Positions 34,098-42,303 of a stretch of DNA of 64,000 bases are shown here, in pieces. The stretch comes from JANPLD01 sp964445765 (GTDB lineage: Bacteria > Pseudomonadota > Alphaproteobacteria > Rickettsiales > UBA8987), in NCBI GenBank assembly GCA_964445765.1, contig CAYULD010000001.1:1-64000 (forward strand). The letters run 5' to 3'. The translations under genes were made by a program, and so were the position numbers. The notes beneath the pieces are model-generated. The model ran no database searches. It saw only the letters and a list, made by a program, of their open reading frames with translations, and was not told where the DNA came from. Within the stretch, counting starts at the first letter, position 1. Each line of letters begins with the position of its first letter.

Positions 34098-34952
34098 CTA
34101 TTTATACTCAAAATCAACGCAATTAAGCCCAAGCATTTCACAAGAAACGCCTTTATTATTTTTATTCCTCATCTCTTGAGAAATTTCTAATGGGCGTGAG
34201 CATTTTTTGCAGATTATATGCCCCTCAACAGGTTTTAGAAATTCATCAACGGCAATTCTATCATCAAAAACAAAGCATTTACCTTTCCATTTATTATTTT
34301 TATTATTGGTATCTTCAAGATATTGCAAAATTCCGCCATCTAGGTGATATACATTTTCAAAACCTAAATTTTTTAGTAGTGAAGTTGATTTTTCACATCT
34401 AATTCCGCCAGTGCAGAACATTGCAACTTTCTTATGTTTTTGTGGGTCAAGATTTTCTTCCACCCATTTTGGAAAACTTCTAAAATCTTCAGTTTTTGGA
34501 TCAATCGCATTTTCAAAAGTGCCTATAGCAATTTCATAGCTATTTCTTGTATCAACCAGCAAAACTTCAGGGTCAGAAATTAATTTATCCCATTCTTCAC
34601 CTTTTACATATTCGCCGCGTTTTGAGATGTCTAAATCCTCCAAACCCATTCTAACAATTTCTTTTTTAAGGCGAACTCTCATTCTATCAAAAGGCTGATG
34701 ATCAGCAAAACTAACCTTATATGGAATATCTTTGAAATATGATATTTGATTTAGGTAATCCCAAAATTTTTTAACGACTTCCTTTTCACCAGCGATAGTT
34801 GAGTTAATGCCTTCTTGAGCAAGCAATATTGTGCCTTTTAAGCCAATGGATTTACAAAAATCTCTCATTGGTTCTTGATATTCTGCAAAATTTGGAACAT
34901 CAACAAAACGATAAAAAGCCCTTATTTCTATGGAGTCTTTGTGGATATTCAT
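34098..34952 (-). CDS. trhO: tRNA uridine(34) hydroxylase TrhO
   Basis: TrhO (YceA) forms 5-hydroxyuridine at the wobble position of certain tRNAs. The 284-residue protein has an N-terminal acylphosphatase-like part, a rhodanese domain with catalytic cysteine in MFCTGGIRCEKS, and a C-terminal CKKCSRPLE pair likely to bind zinc. The order and length match the family. It converges tightly with the ABC-F gene and follows the rmuC terminator region on the same strand. Confidence 0.92.
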   Translation of the reverse strand: MNIHKDSIEIRAFYRFVDVPNFAEYQEPMRDFCKSIGLKGTILLAQEGINSTIAGEKEVVKKFWDYLNQISYFKDIPYKVSFADHQPFDRMRVRLKKEIVRMGLEDLDISKRGEYVKGEEWDKLISDPEVLLVDTRNSYEIAIGTFENAIDPKTEDFRSFPKWVEENLDPQKHKKVAMFCTGGIRCEKSTSLLKNLGFENVYHLDGGILQYLEDTNNKNNKWKGKCFVFDDRIAVDEFLKPVEGHIICKKCSRPLEISQEMRNKNNKGVSCEMLGLNCVDFEYK

Positions 34953-34989
34953 TATTTATTTTAGTAAGTTTTTAGCTTATGTAATTAGA

Positions 34990-35023
34990 AAAAATAAAAG
35001 CTGTTTGATTAAAATCAAGCAGC
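34990..35023 (-). terminator. Intrinsic terminator of the rmuC transcript
   Basis: On the minus strand GCTGCTTGAT and ATCAAACAGC form a 10-base stem with one mismatch and a 4-base loop, followed by TTTTATTTTTT. The stem includes the last codons and the TGA stop of rmuC. It would end the fliL-to-rmuC transcript. Confidence 0.75.
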
Positions 35024-36397
35024 CTGCTTTTCAACTTCTAAACTTGTGAGAACTTCCTCTTGAAGATTAATATTTTCAACATTTTCTAATTCTCCAACTG
35101 ATGAAAGCCTTTCAAGCCTTCTATTTATTGCATTTGTTCTTGTTCCGATTAGAGAATCTAAATCTTCCCCAGCTTTAGTTATTCTGTGTCTGGCTTTTTT
35201 GAGCAACTCAGAAAAATTAGAAAATTCTTTTTTAACTTCGCCTAAAATTTTCCAAATTTCGCCGGATCTTTTCTGGATTGCAAGGGTCTTGAAGCCCATC
35301 TGTAAGCTATTTAATAATGCACCCAATGTTGTTGGGCCTGCAATTATAATTTTATATTCTTTTTGAAGCTGTTCTATTAGATAGCTGTTTCTTGCAACTT
35401 CAGAATATAAGCCTTCGGTTGGTAAAAATAAAATTGCAAAATCAGTTGTAACTGGCGGGTTTATATATTTTTTACTAATATCTTTTGCAAAATTTTTAAT
35501 ATCAACTTCCATCGCCTTCATTGCAATTTTTGCTTCTTCAATATTTGAAGCCTCATAAGCACAAAGAACCCTATTATAAGATTCCAGCGGGAATTTAGAA
35601 TCAACTGGCAAATAAACTGGAATACCATCTTCATTTTTGCCGGGTAATTTAATTGCATATTCAACTACAGAGGCAGAATTTTCAATCGGGCAGAAATCTT
35701 TTACATATTGATCAGGGCTTAATACCGCATCAAGAAGCGAATAAAGCTGAATTTCACCAAGAATTCCACGCGGTTTAACATTGCTTAAAACTTTTTTAAG
35801 ATCGCCAACCCCAACCGCTAAATTTTGCATTTCGCCTAAGCCTTTATGAACAACTTCTAAGCGTTCACTAACTAGTTTGAAAGATTGAGATAACCTATCT
35901 TCAAGAGTTTTTTGTAATTTCTCATCAACAATTTTTTGCATTTCATCTAGCTTTTTAGAATTTTCTTGTTGAATAAAATCTAAGCGATTCTGAATTACTT
36001 CTTTTACTTTATCTAGTTGATCGGTAAGCCTTGTTGTAAGAATATTTATTCTTTCTTGATTGTTATTGAGAGAATTATTAAGGCTTTCTGAGGTGTTTCT
36101 GTAAGAGTTATTTATTTCTTCGCGATTAAAATTAAGCGTATTTGATAAGCCTTCTGAAATATTTTTAAGAGAATTGCTAAGTTCTTCTCGGTTTTGTCTC
36201 AGATTAAAAGAATTTTCTTCACGAAAGTTTTTTATCTCTGAATTTATTAGATTCCTAATTTCTGGAACTAAAGATTGGTTAAGCTGCTCAATAATTGTAG
36301 TTTGATTATTTTTTATTTTTTGAAAAAAATAAAATGCAATAAATATTGAAAATAAGCTCAAAAAAAGGCAGGCAGATATAATTACAAAATTTTCCAT
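35015..36397 (-). CDS. rmuC: RmuC-family protein
   Basis: A 460-residue member of the RmuC family, named for a role in limiting recombination at inverted repeats. It has one N-terminal membrane helix (about 4-26), then a long coiled coil (30-190, with Asn-Asn repeats such as EINNSYRNTSESLNNSL), and a C-terminal domain with the family motifs VYLPVDSKFPLESYNRVL and ILFLPTEGLYSEVA, related to PD-(D/E)XK nucleases. It follows cheZ by 65 bases and may be read from the flagellar operon. Its presence is of interest in a genome full of inverted repeats. Confidence 0.92.
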   Translation of the reverse strand: MENFVIISACLFLSLFSIFIAFYFFQKIKNNQTTIIEQLNQSLVPEIRNLINSEIKNFREENSFNLRQNREELSNSLKNISEGLSNTLNFNREEINNSYRNTSESLNNSLNNNQERINILTTRLTDQLDKVKEVIQNRLDFIQQENSKKLDEMQKIVDEKLQKTLEDRLSQSFKLVSERLEVVHKGLGEMQNLAVGVGDLKKVLSNVKPRGILGEIQLYSLLDAVLSPDQYVKDFCPIENSASVVEYAIKLPGKNEDGIPVYLPVDSKFPLESYNRVLCAYEASNIEEAKIAMKAMEVDIKNFAKDISKKYINPPVTTDFAILFLPTEGLYSEVARNSYLIEQLQKEYKIIIAGPTTLGALLNSLQMGFKTLAIQKRSGEIWKILGEVKKEFSNFSELLKKARHRITKAGEDLDSLIGTRTNAINRRLERLSSVGELENVENINLQEEVLTSLEVEKQAA

Positions 36398-36462
36398 AAA
36401 ACTAATTTTTATTCAAATTTTAATATAGCCCTATGTTGTATTCTTGCAATAGTTAGTTTTGT

Positions 36463-36819
36463 TTAAGAGTTAAATAGTTTATCAATATCATCTTGATTTG
36501 CGGTTTGGGCTTGGGGGCCTTCCATTAGAGATTTTTCAAATGATTTTTCTTTGGGCATAATTTTGCCTGTGGTTTCAAAAATTTCTTCAAAAATTTCTTT
36601 GATTTTTGTGCATCTTTGACCGGTAAAATCTTGAAAATAAGTTGCTTCAAAAATTTTTGACACTTCAATTTTTATAAGATTTGCAATTTCTTGATTAGCA
36701 ACCCCTTCTGCCAATTTGCTAAGGTTTTCTGAAGCATTAATGATGTTATTTGCACATATTTCAGAATCTTTAACGAGTGCTGAAATTTCATCTTTAGCGA
36801 GTGAGAATAAATCTTTCAT
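36463..36819 (-). CDS. cheZ: CheZ-like phosphatase of CheY, short form
   Basis: A 118-residue helical protein. The motif ATYFQDFTGQRCTKI contains the Asp and Gln of the CheZ active site (DxxxQ), and the C-terminus ANQDDIDKLFNS matches the CheZ tail that clasps phosphorylated CheY. It is about half the length of E. coli CheZ; the N-terminal helix is shortened. Its ATG is 17 bases downstream of the cheY stop, which supports a CheY/CheZ pair. Together they would set and reset the switch signal at FliM. Confidence 0.85.
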   Translation of the reverse strand: MKDLFSLAKDEISALVKDSEICANNIINASENLSKLAEGVANQEIANLIKIEVSKIFEATYFQDFTGQRCTKIKEIFEEIFETTGKIMPKEKSFEKSLMEGPQAQTANQDDIDKLFNS

Positions 36820-36836
36820 TATATAAATATTTATGA

Positions 36837-37220
36837 TTAAATTTTGCCAATAACGGCTTCCATCTTTATTTTAAGCGTCTGTAAATTAAACGGCTTAACT
36901 ATGTAATTATTAACCCCAGCTTGTTTGGCGATAAGAACATTTTCCGCCTTAGTTTCTGCGGTTACCATTATAAAAGGCATTTTTGAAAATTTTTCACTAG
37001 CACGAACTTTTTTTAAGAATTCCAAGCCTGATACGGGCTCCATATTCCAATCAGAGAGAATTAATTTATATTCTTTTTCATTCATCATATTGAGAGCCAT
37101 TCCGCCATCAGTAGCCTCATCAATGTTTGTAAAGCCAAGCTGATTGAGAAGGTTTCTTTCAATTTTTAACATCGTTTTGTAATCATCAACGATTAATATC
37201 GGCATATTTTTATCAACCAT
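36837..37220 (-). CDS. cheY: Chemotaxis response regulator CheY
   Basis: A 127-residue single receiver domain with Asp12-Asp13, phospho-acceptor Asp57 in LILSDWNMEPVSGLEFL, Thr in VTAETKAE and Lys in YIVKPFNLQTL, all as in CheY proteins that bind FliM. SDWNM is the classical CheY sequence. It belongs to the fliL-fliM cluster and is followed by its phosphatase gene. No cheA, cheW or receptor gene is in the window. Confidence 0.94.
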   Translation of the reverse strand: MVDKNMPILIVDDYKTMLKIERNLLNQLGFTNIDEATDGGMALNMMNEKEYKLILSDWNMEPVSGLEFLKKVRASEKFSKMPFIMVTAETKAENVLIAKQAGVNNYIVKPFNLQTLKIKMEAVIGKI

Positions 37221-37274
37221 AACGAAAATATTTTTTTATTTTATGATTATACAGCAAAATAATAATTGTAAATA

Positions 37275-37937
37275 TTATTCTGGATTTTGCAGTTTACCAA
37301 GCTGATTTAATGCAGATGTGATTTCTTGGGCAATTCTTGGCTCCATTTTTGATAAAATATCTGCGGCGTTTTTTTCTTTCATTCTGCTAAATATGGGAAG
37401 TGTCTCTGCTGTTTTCATTTTTGACAAAATATCTGCGGCGTTTTTAGCTTTCATATTTTCATAGATTTTAACTAGGCTTTGAGTTTTTTCTTCCTCAATT
37501 TTTTGATATTCGGTTAAACTTTTTTCAACTTCCTTTTTTAATTTTCTTAGCTCTTCAAGTTTTTTATCAATTCTTTCCTCGGTAACTGCAAGAACATCTT
37601 CTTTAAGTTTGAGATCTTCTTGCCATTTAACTAGCCTCTTTTTTCTTTCGGATAGTCTTTGTAAAATTTGAATTTCTTCATCAGTAAGTTTTTTAACTTC
37701 ATCAATTGAAACAACGCTATCAGTTGAAGATGAGGTGGGGGCGACTTCGCCTTTATTTTCTTCTGTTGTGGCTGATTTTTCATCAGTCTTGGGTTGTTCT
37801 TGCTGTTGTGCGATAGCTTGAGAGCCAAAATTTAATGATGAAAATATTGTTTGGCTTGATTCAACCACTTCAAAAACCTTCACCACTAAAAATAGTGCAA
37901 GAGAAATTGTTAGAACTCTTAATAAAGCCAAATACAT
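37275..37937 (-). CDS. motE: MotE-like flagellar protein
   Basis: A 220-residue protein with an N-terminal signal or anchor (about residues 7-24), a low-complexity acidic linker (EQPKTDEKSATTEENKGEV...), a coiled coil (95-150, KRLVKWQEDLKLKEDVL...) and a C-terminal MgtE-N-like repeat in which AKNAADILSKM and EKNAADILSKM recur, closing with EPRIAQEITSAL. This is the plan of MotE, the alphaproteobacterial periplasmic partner of MotC. No motB/motC is in the window. It lies between the DUF6468 gene and cheY, a typical alphaproteobacterial order. Confidence 0.82.
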   Translation of the reverse strand: MYLALLRVLTISLALFLVVKVFEVVESSQTIFSSLNFGSQAIAQQQEQPKTDEKSATTEENKGEVAPTSSSTDSVVSIDEVKKLTDEEIQILQRLSERKKRLVKWQEDLKLKEDVLAVTEERIDKKLEELRKLKKEVEKSLTEYQKIEEEKTQSLVKIYENMKAKNAADILSKMKTAETLPIFSRMKEKNAADILSKMEPRIAQEITSALNQLGKLQNPE

Positions 37938-37996
37938 TTCAGAAAGAATAAGAAAATTTAATTACCTTAACTTGATACTAAATAAAAAATTAACAA

Positions 37997-38524
37997 TCAA
38001 CTATTCTGTTTTGTGATTTCTTCTTTCTTTTTTGCAATTTGCTTGAGAAGTGCATCTAAAGCGTTCTTTTTTGAAGGGGAATTCGCATCTTTGCTAGCAG
38101 AAAGATTATTTTTTTGCGTTGGGTTAAAATCTAAATTTTGGCTATGAATATTTTTTGCTTGTGCATTTTGAGGATTTTCAACCATAACTTTTCTATAAAT
38201 TTCTCTTGAGCTAGAAATTTTATCATCAAGTTGGCTTGCAACATTTTCAGCCTTTTCAGAAAGAAAAGATAAATCATTTGCTAAAAATCTAGCCTTTTTA
38301 ATTTGTGCTTTGAGGTTTTCATCAACCATTGTGCCGGTTGCTTTAAGCTCATTAACATTATTTTCAGCCCTTTGAATTGAATCATTAAAAGCTAAGATAA
38401 ATTTTTCAAGCTCTTGCTTAGTTTGGTTAAATGAAGAAATTTTTTTGCCCAGCCTAACCCCTAAAACCGCAGTAATTGCAAGTAAAAAGCAGATAACAAT
38501 ATTTAATGTGATTTCTAAAGTCAT
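37997..38524 (-). CDS. DUF6468 flagellar-associated membrane protein
   Basis: A 175-residue protein with one N-terminal membrane helix (about 5-25, LNIVICFLLAITAVLGVRLG), followed by a cytosolic coiled coil (35-125: QELEKFILAFNDSIQRAENN) and a Ser/Asn/Lys-rich tail. It fits the DUF6468 family that sits beside fliM in alphaproteobacterial flagellar operons; its exact job is unknown. It starts 12 bases after the fliM stop. Confidence 0.78.
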   Translation of the reverse strand: MTLEITLNIVICFLLAITAVLGVRLGKKISSFNQTKQELEKFILAFNDSIQRAENNVNELKATGTMVDENLKAQIKKARFLANDLSFLSEKAENVASQLDDKISSSREIYRKVMVENPQNAQAKNIHSQNLDFNPTQKNNLSASKDANSPSKKNALDALLKQIAKKKEEITKQNS

Positions 38525-38536
38525 TTTATAGTAAAA

Positions 38537-39616
38537 TTATCTAAATAATTTAAGTGCAGAAACATCAGTTAAAGAAACCGCAAGATTTTCTTCAAAAGCA
38601 CCTAATTTTCCTTTTAGCAAATTAATGCCATTACAGGTTATGTCAAGCTCATCATCAGTTTTATTATTCATAACTAGTGTTTTACCAATAGTTAAATTTG
38701 CTAGATCATTTAATGTGATTTTTTTAGGGCTAAGCCTTGCTTGAATATTAACTTTACTTGAGATAATCTCATCAGATAAATAGCCTTCCCAAGATAAATC
38801 ATTACCAAATGATTCGCCTGAAAACATTTGCATTAATTGCTCTTTTACAGGCTCAAGGGTTTGATAGGGGAATATAATATCAATTTTTCCGCCTTCGCCA
38901 TCAAGCTCTATATTACAAGTGATTATAACAACTGGGTTTTGTGGTCTTGTAATTGTTGCAAATCGGGGATTTGTTTCTAGCCTATCATGCTTAAAGGTAA
39001 CGGTTGTAACTGGCGTAAAAGCACTCGCAACTTCCTCTAAAATAATTTTGCAGAAATTGGAAATTATATCTTGTTCAATAATCGTAAAAGGCCTTCCTTC
39101 AATCCTGAATGCCCCTTTGGTTTTGCCACCGCCTAGAAGAATATCAACCAATCTATATACTAGAGAGCTTTCAATGGTAATTAAACCCAGATTTTCCCAC
39201 TCTGTAGCTTGAAAAATATCAATCATTGTAGGAAGTGGAATAGTGTTAAGATAATCCTCAAATTTTACTGAGCCGATATTAAGAACACTAACTTCTGAAA
39301 CTTCACCCGTAAAACTTCTTAATGTGCTTGAAATTGCCCTTGAAAACCTATCAAAAATAACCTCAAGCATTGGAAATTTTTCATAATTATCAACTGAGCG
39401 ATAAATTATTGCCTCAACGCCTCTATCCGGAATTTTATTTTCACCGCCAAAACCAAGCAAGGAATCAATCTCATCTTGGCTAAGTGTGCTCTCCGTTTCA
39501 AGCATTGCAGACATATCAGCATCACCTGCATCACTAGCTTCAGTGGCAGGGTTTTCAATTTCTGCCATCATAGATGCCATAGCTTCTTCTTGATTTTTAT
39601 TTTCTTCACTGCCCAT
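38537..39616 (-). CDS. fliM: Flagellar motor switch protein FliM
   Basis: FliM is the C-ring protein that binds phosphorylated CheY and links it to FliG and FliN. The 359-residue protein has the CheY-binding peptide TLSQDEIDSLLG at about residues 43-54, preceded by an unusual 40-residue acidic extension, then the middle domain (GEVSEVSVLNIGSVKFEDYL, LVDILLGGGKT) and the C-terminal SpoA domain (VNIQARLSPKKITLNDLANLTIGKTL). The extension might be an annotation artefact, since an internal ATG (MSAMLETES) lies just before the motif. fliN and fliG are not in the window. Confidence 0.95.
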   Translation of the reverse strand: MGSEENKNQEEAMASMMAEIENPATEASDAGDADMSAMLETESTLSQDEIDSLLGFGGENKIPDRGVEAIIYRSVDNYEKFPMLEVIFDRFSRAISSTLRSFTGEVSEVSVLNIGSVKFEDYLNTIPLPTMIDIFQATEWENLGLITIESSLVYRLVDILLGGGKTKGAFRIEGRPFTIIEQDIISNFCKIILEEVASAFTPVTTVTFKHDRLETNPRFATITRPQNPVVIITCNIELDGEGGKIDIIFPYQTLEPVKEQLMQMFSGESFGNDLSWEGYLSDEIISSKVNIQARLSPKKITLNDLANLTIGKTLVMNNKTDDELDITCNGINLLKGKLGAFEENLAVSLTDVSALKLFR

Positions 39617-39638
39617 TTAGCAATTTATAATTTTAATT

Positions 39639-40145
39639 TTATTGCACTATAATTTCCTTGAATAAAACATTATTCACTTTGCCTGATTCTAAAATTGAAT
39701 TTACCCTCATTAAAAGTTCAGTTCTTAAGCGTTGAATACCTGCGGAGCCTTGTAAATCAGTGTTTCTTAGCTCTCTTAAATAGGTTTGAAAAGCATCTCT
39801 AATTCTTGGCATTTTACTTTGAATTTCATTCATCACTAACTGGTTAGGCACTTCTAAAGTGATAATTGTTTTTAGGAAGCTAACCTGATTGCCGGGATTA
39901 TTTAGGTTCACCAAAAACTCGTCCATATCAAAATAAACGATTTTTTCTACAACCGCTTCAGCGTTTTCTTCAACCTTTGATTCCCCTTTTAGAATACCAC
40001 TTAAGAAAACCCCAGCACCTGCAAGCACTAAAACTAAAACGCCACCAATAATTATTATTAATTTCTTTTTTGATTTGCCTTTACCAGCTTCGCCTTCTTG
40101 ATTTTCAGAATTAGCTTCTGTTGTTTGATCTTTTTCCTCTGCCAT
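39639..40145 (-). CDS. fliL: Flagellar basal-body protein FliL
   Basis: A 168-residue inner-membrane protein associated with the stator ring. It has a charged cytoplasmic N-terminus, one membrane helix (about 27-50, LIIIIGGVLVLVLAGAGVFL) and a periplasmic domain with the family stretch FLVNLNNPGNQVSFLKTIITLEV and the C-terminal INSILESGKVNNVLFKEIIVQ. It is the first gene of the minus-strand cluster fliL-fliM-DUF6468-motE-cheY-cheZ; gaps between its members are 12 to 59 bases. No clear promoter was identified upstream. Confidence 0.93.
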   Translation of the reverse strand: MAEEKDQTTEANSENQEGEAGKGKSKKKLIIIIGGVLVLVLAGAGVFLSGILKGESKVEENAEAVVEKIVYFDMDEFLVNLNNPGNQVSFLKTIITLEVPNQLVMNEIQSKMPRIRDAFQTYLRELRNTDLQGSAGIQRLRTELLMRVNSILESGKVNNVLFKEIIVQ

Positions 40146-40392
40146 AAAATATTATTATTAGTTAATATTATTCTAAGTATTTGTATTTATTTGTTTACAG
40201 ATTTTTTTAGAACTCGATATAAATAAAGTTTTTTGAGGTAATTATTGCAAAAAAGAGACTAATTATATTGTATAAGTTTTTAACATTTTAATAAGAGAGA
40301 ATTGTATCAGGGTATAAATGTATTATCGCATTAAAATAAAAAATAAACAATTTATGCAAAAAAATAGTTTGTGAGTCAAAATAAGAAGAGGA

Positions 40393-40468
40393 TGGTGGTC
40401 GGAGGCGGAATCGAACCGCCGACACAAGGATTTTCAGTCCTTTGCTCTACCGACTGAGCTATCCGACC
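40393..40468 (-). tRNA. trnF: tRNA-Phe (GAA)
   Basis: A complete 76-nt tRNA including encoded CCA: acceptor GGTCGGA with TCCGACC, D arm AGCTCAGTCGGTAGAGC, anticodon arm AGGACTGAAAATCCT with anticodon GAA, T arm CGGCGGTTCGATTCCGCC. The remaining bases between fliL and this tRNA (40146-40392) hold nothing recognisable. Confidence 0.97.
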
Positions 40469-40482
40469 ATTAGATGAATCGG

Positions 40483-40511
40483 CTTATAAGCCATAATAAT
40501 TTCTATGTCAA
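40483..40511 (-). promoter_or_regulatory. Sigma-70 type promoter of tRNA-Phe
   Basis: On the minus strand TTGACA (40506-40511) and TATAAG (40483-40488) are separated by 17 bases, the same as for tRNA-Ile. The -10 box is part of a perfect palindrome GGCTTATAAGCC, and the tRNA begins about 14 bases downstream. Confidence 0.75.
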
Positions 40512-40575
40512 ATATTAAGGTTAATAGTTGAAGTTTTATCATAAAACATTATTTATAAACAAAAAAAGTATAATA

Positions 40576-41673
40576 ATGTTAAAGCCTTCTTACAGCTCTA
40601 TTCTTGAAATTGAACCTTATGTTCCGGGGGCAGTTGTTAAAAGTAAAAAAGATAGATCAATTAAACTTTCTTCCAATGAAAACCCTTTTGGTTGCAGTGA
40701 TGCAGTTAAAGAGGCAATAACAAAACATTTTAATTATCTTCATAGATATCCAGAAGGCACATCTTTAGAGTTACGAAAAGCAATCGGCAAAACTTATAAC
40801 CTAGATTTCAATAAAATTATTTGTGGTGCTGGCTCTGATGAGTTAATTACCCTAATTTGCTTGGCTTATGCAGGGCAGGGGGCGGAAATACTTTATACAA
40901 AGCACGGGTTTTTAATGTATCCAATAACTGCTTTATCAGTTGGTGCAAAGCCAGTTGAGGCGGAAGAAATTAACCTCAAAGCTGATGTAAATGAGATTCT
41001 AAAAAAAGTAACAGAAAAAACTAAAATTGTATTTTTAGCAAACCCTAATAACCCAACGGGAAGTTATTTAACTCACAATGAAATTTTAGAATTAAGAAAA
41101 AAACTTCCACAAAACATTTTATTAGTTTTAGATTTAGCTTATGCAGAATTTGTTGAAAACTCAGATTATGTTAACGCTAAAGATCTTTGTGATGAGTTTG
41201 ATAATATTATAATGATAAGAACTTTTTCTAAAGTTTATGGTATTCCTTCTGTTAGGCTGGGTTGGGCTTATGCAAATGAAAATATCATTGAAATTATCAA
41301 TAAAGTTAGAGGGCCCTTTAATGTTTCTTCAATAGCTCAAATCGCTGGAATTGCTGCACTTAATGATCAAGATTTTGTAACAAAAACTATAAAGCATAAT
41401 AATTTATGGCTTGAAAAGCTCACTAAAGAATTCATAAATCTTGGTTATAAACCTTATAATTCCGTTGCAAATTTTATTCTAGTTGATTTTAATAATAAAG
41501 AATTAACAGAAAAAATTGATATATTTCTTAAAGAAGATGGCATTTCTGCTAGAAGGATGGATGCTTATAAATTACCAAATTGTATAAGGTTTTCTATCGG
41601 TACAGAATATGAAAATTTAGAGTTGCTAAAAGCAATAGAAAATTTTAATTCAACAATTAAAAATAAAGTATAA
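40576..41673 (+). CDS. hisC: Histidinol-phosphate aminotransferase
   Basis: A PLP aminotransferase of 365 residues, fold type I, HisC group. Motifs: SSNENPFG, GAGSDELI, FLANPNNPTGSYL, DLAYAEF and the PLP lysine in TFSKVYGIPSVRLGWAYA. HisC converts imidazole acetol phosphate to histidinol phosphate; in genomes without other his genes it may serve phenylalanine and tyrosine. No other his gene is in the window. I start at the ATG of MLKPSYSSILEIEPYVPG, a typical start, not at the ATG 16 codons earlier. It leads a run of five co-directional genes. Confidence 0.92.
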   Translation: MLKPSYSSILEIEPYVPGAVVKSKKDRSIKLSSNENPFGCSDAVKEAITKHFNYLHRYPEGTSLELRKAIGKTYNLDFNKIICGAGSDELITLICLAYAGQGAEILYTKHGFLMYPITALSVGAKPVEAEEINLKADVNEILKKVTEKTKIVFLANPNNPTGSYLTHNEILELRKKLPQNILLVLDLAYAEFVENSDYVNAKDLCDEFDNIIMIRTFSKVYGIPSVRLGWAYANENIIEIINKVRGPFNVSSIAQIAGIAALNDQDFVTKTIKHNNLWLEKLTKEFINLGYKPYNSVANFILVDFNNKELTEKIDIFLKEDGISARRMDAYKLPNCIRFSIGTEYENLELLKAIENFNSTIKNKV

Positions 41674-42290
41674 TGACAGATATATTAAAAGAAATTCAAT
41701 CAGAGCTTAAAGAAGAAAAGTTTGAAAAACTAATTATTCAACACGGCTCTAAACTAGTATTAATTGCTGTTTTAGCGGTTGTTGTTACATTTTTTTATTC
41801 ATTTTACAAAAAGCAATCTGCTATTTCTTCAATGGAGGCAGGCTCAGTGTTTTATAAAGCAATAAAATCTAATAAAATTGAAGATTTTGAAAAGGTTTAT
41901 AAAAAAGAAAATTCTGGTTTTTCTGCACTTTCTTCTATGCAAATTGCGGGCATTCAATATAGTAAAGAAAACTATGATGAAGCAAAAAAAGCATTATTGA
42001 AAATTATTGATGATAAAGAATCTGATAAAACCTTAGTTGAATTATCCAAGCTAAATTTATCTTATATTTTTATTAGTGAGAAAGATTATATTAATTCTGA
42101 AAAAATCTTAAAAACCTTAACAGATAATTCCGCATTTAAGAATAGTGCTAGAGAGTTACTTGCAACAATATTTATAAATCAAAATAAAAAGGCAGAAGCT
42201 AAAATTCTTCTAAATAATATTATTAATGACGAATTAGCTTCAAATACGCAAAAGCAAAGGGCAAATATTGCACTTAATATAATTCAATAA
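41673..42290 (+). CDS. YfgM-like membrane-anchored TPR protein
   Basis: A 205-residue protein with an N-terminal cytoplasmic segment, a membrane helix (about 29-45, LVLIAVLAVVVTFFYSF), and a periplasmic helical region with TPR-like repeats (SSMQIAGIQYSKENYDEAKKAL, KLNLSYIFISEKDYINSEKIL). This is the YfgM/TPR_21 architecture; YfgM helps periplasmic chaperone traffic near the Sec translocon. Its ATG overlaps the hisC stop (TAATG) and bamB follows, the conserved yfgM-bamB order. Confidence 0.82.
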   Translation: MTDILKEIQSELKEEKFEKLIIQHGSKLVLIAVLAVVVTFFYSFYKKQSAISSMEAGSVFYKAIKSNKIEDFEKVYKKENSGFSALSSMQIAGIQYSKENYDEAKKALLKIIDDKESDKTLVELSKLNLSYIFISEKDYINSEKILKTLTDNSAFKNSARELLATIFINQNKKAEAKILLNNIINDELASNTQKQRANIALNIIQ

Positions 42291-42303
42291 CAAACTAAAT
42301 AAT

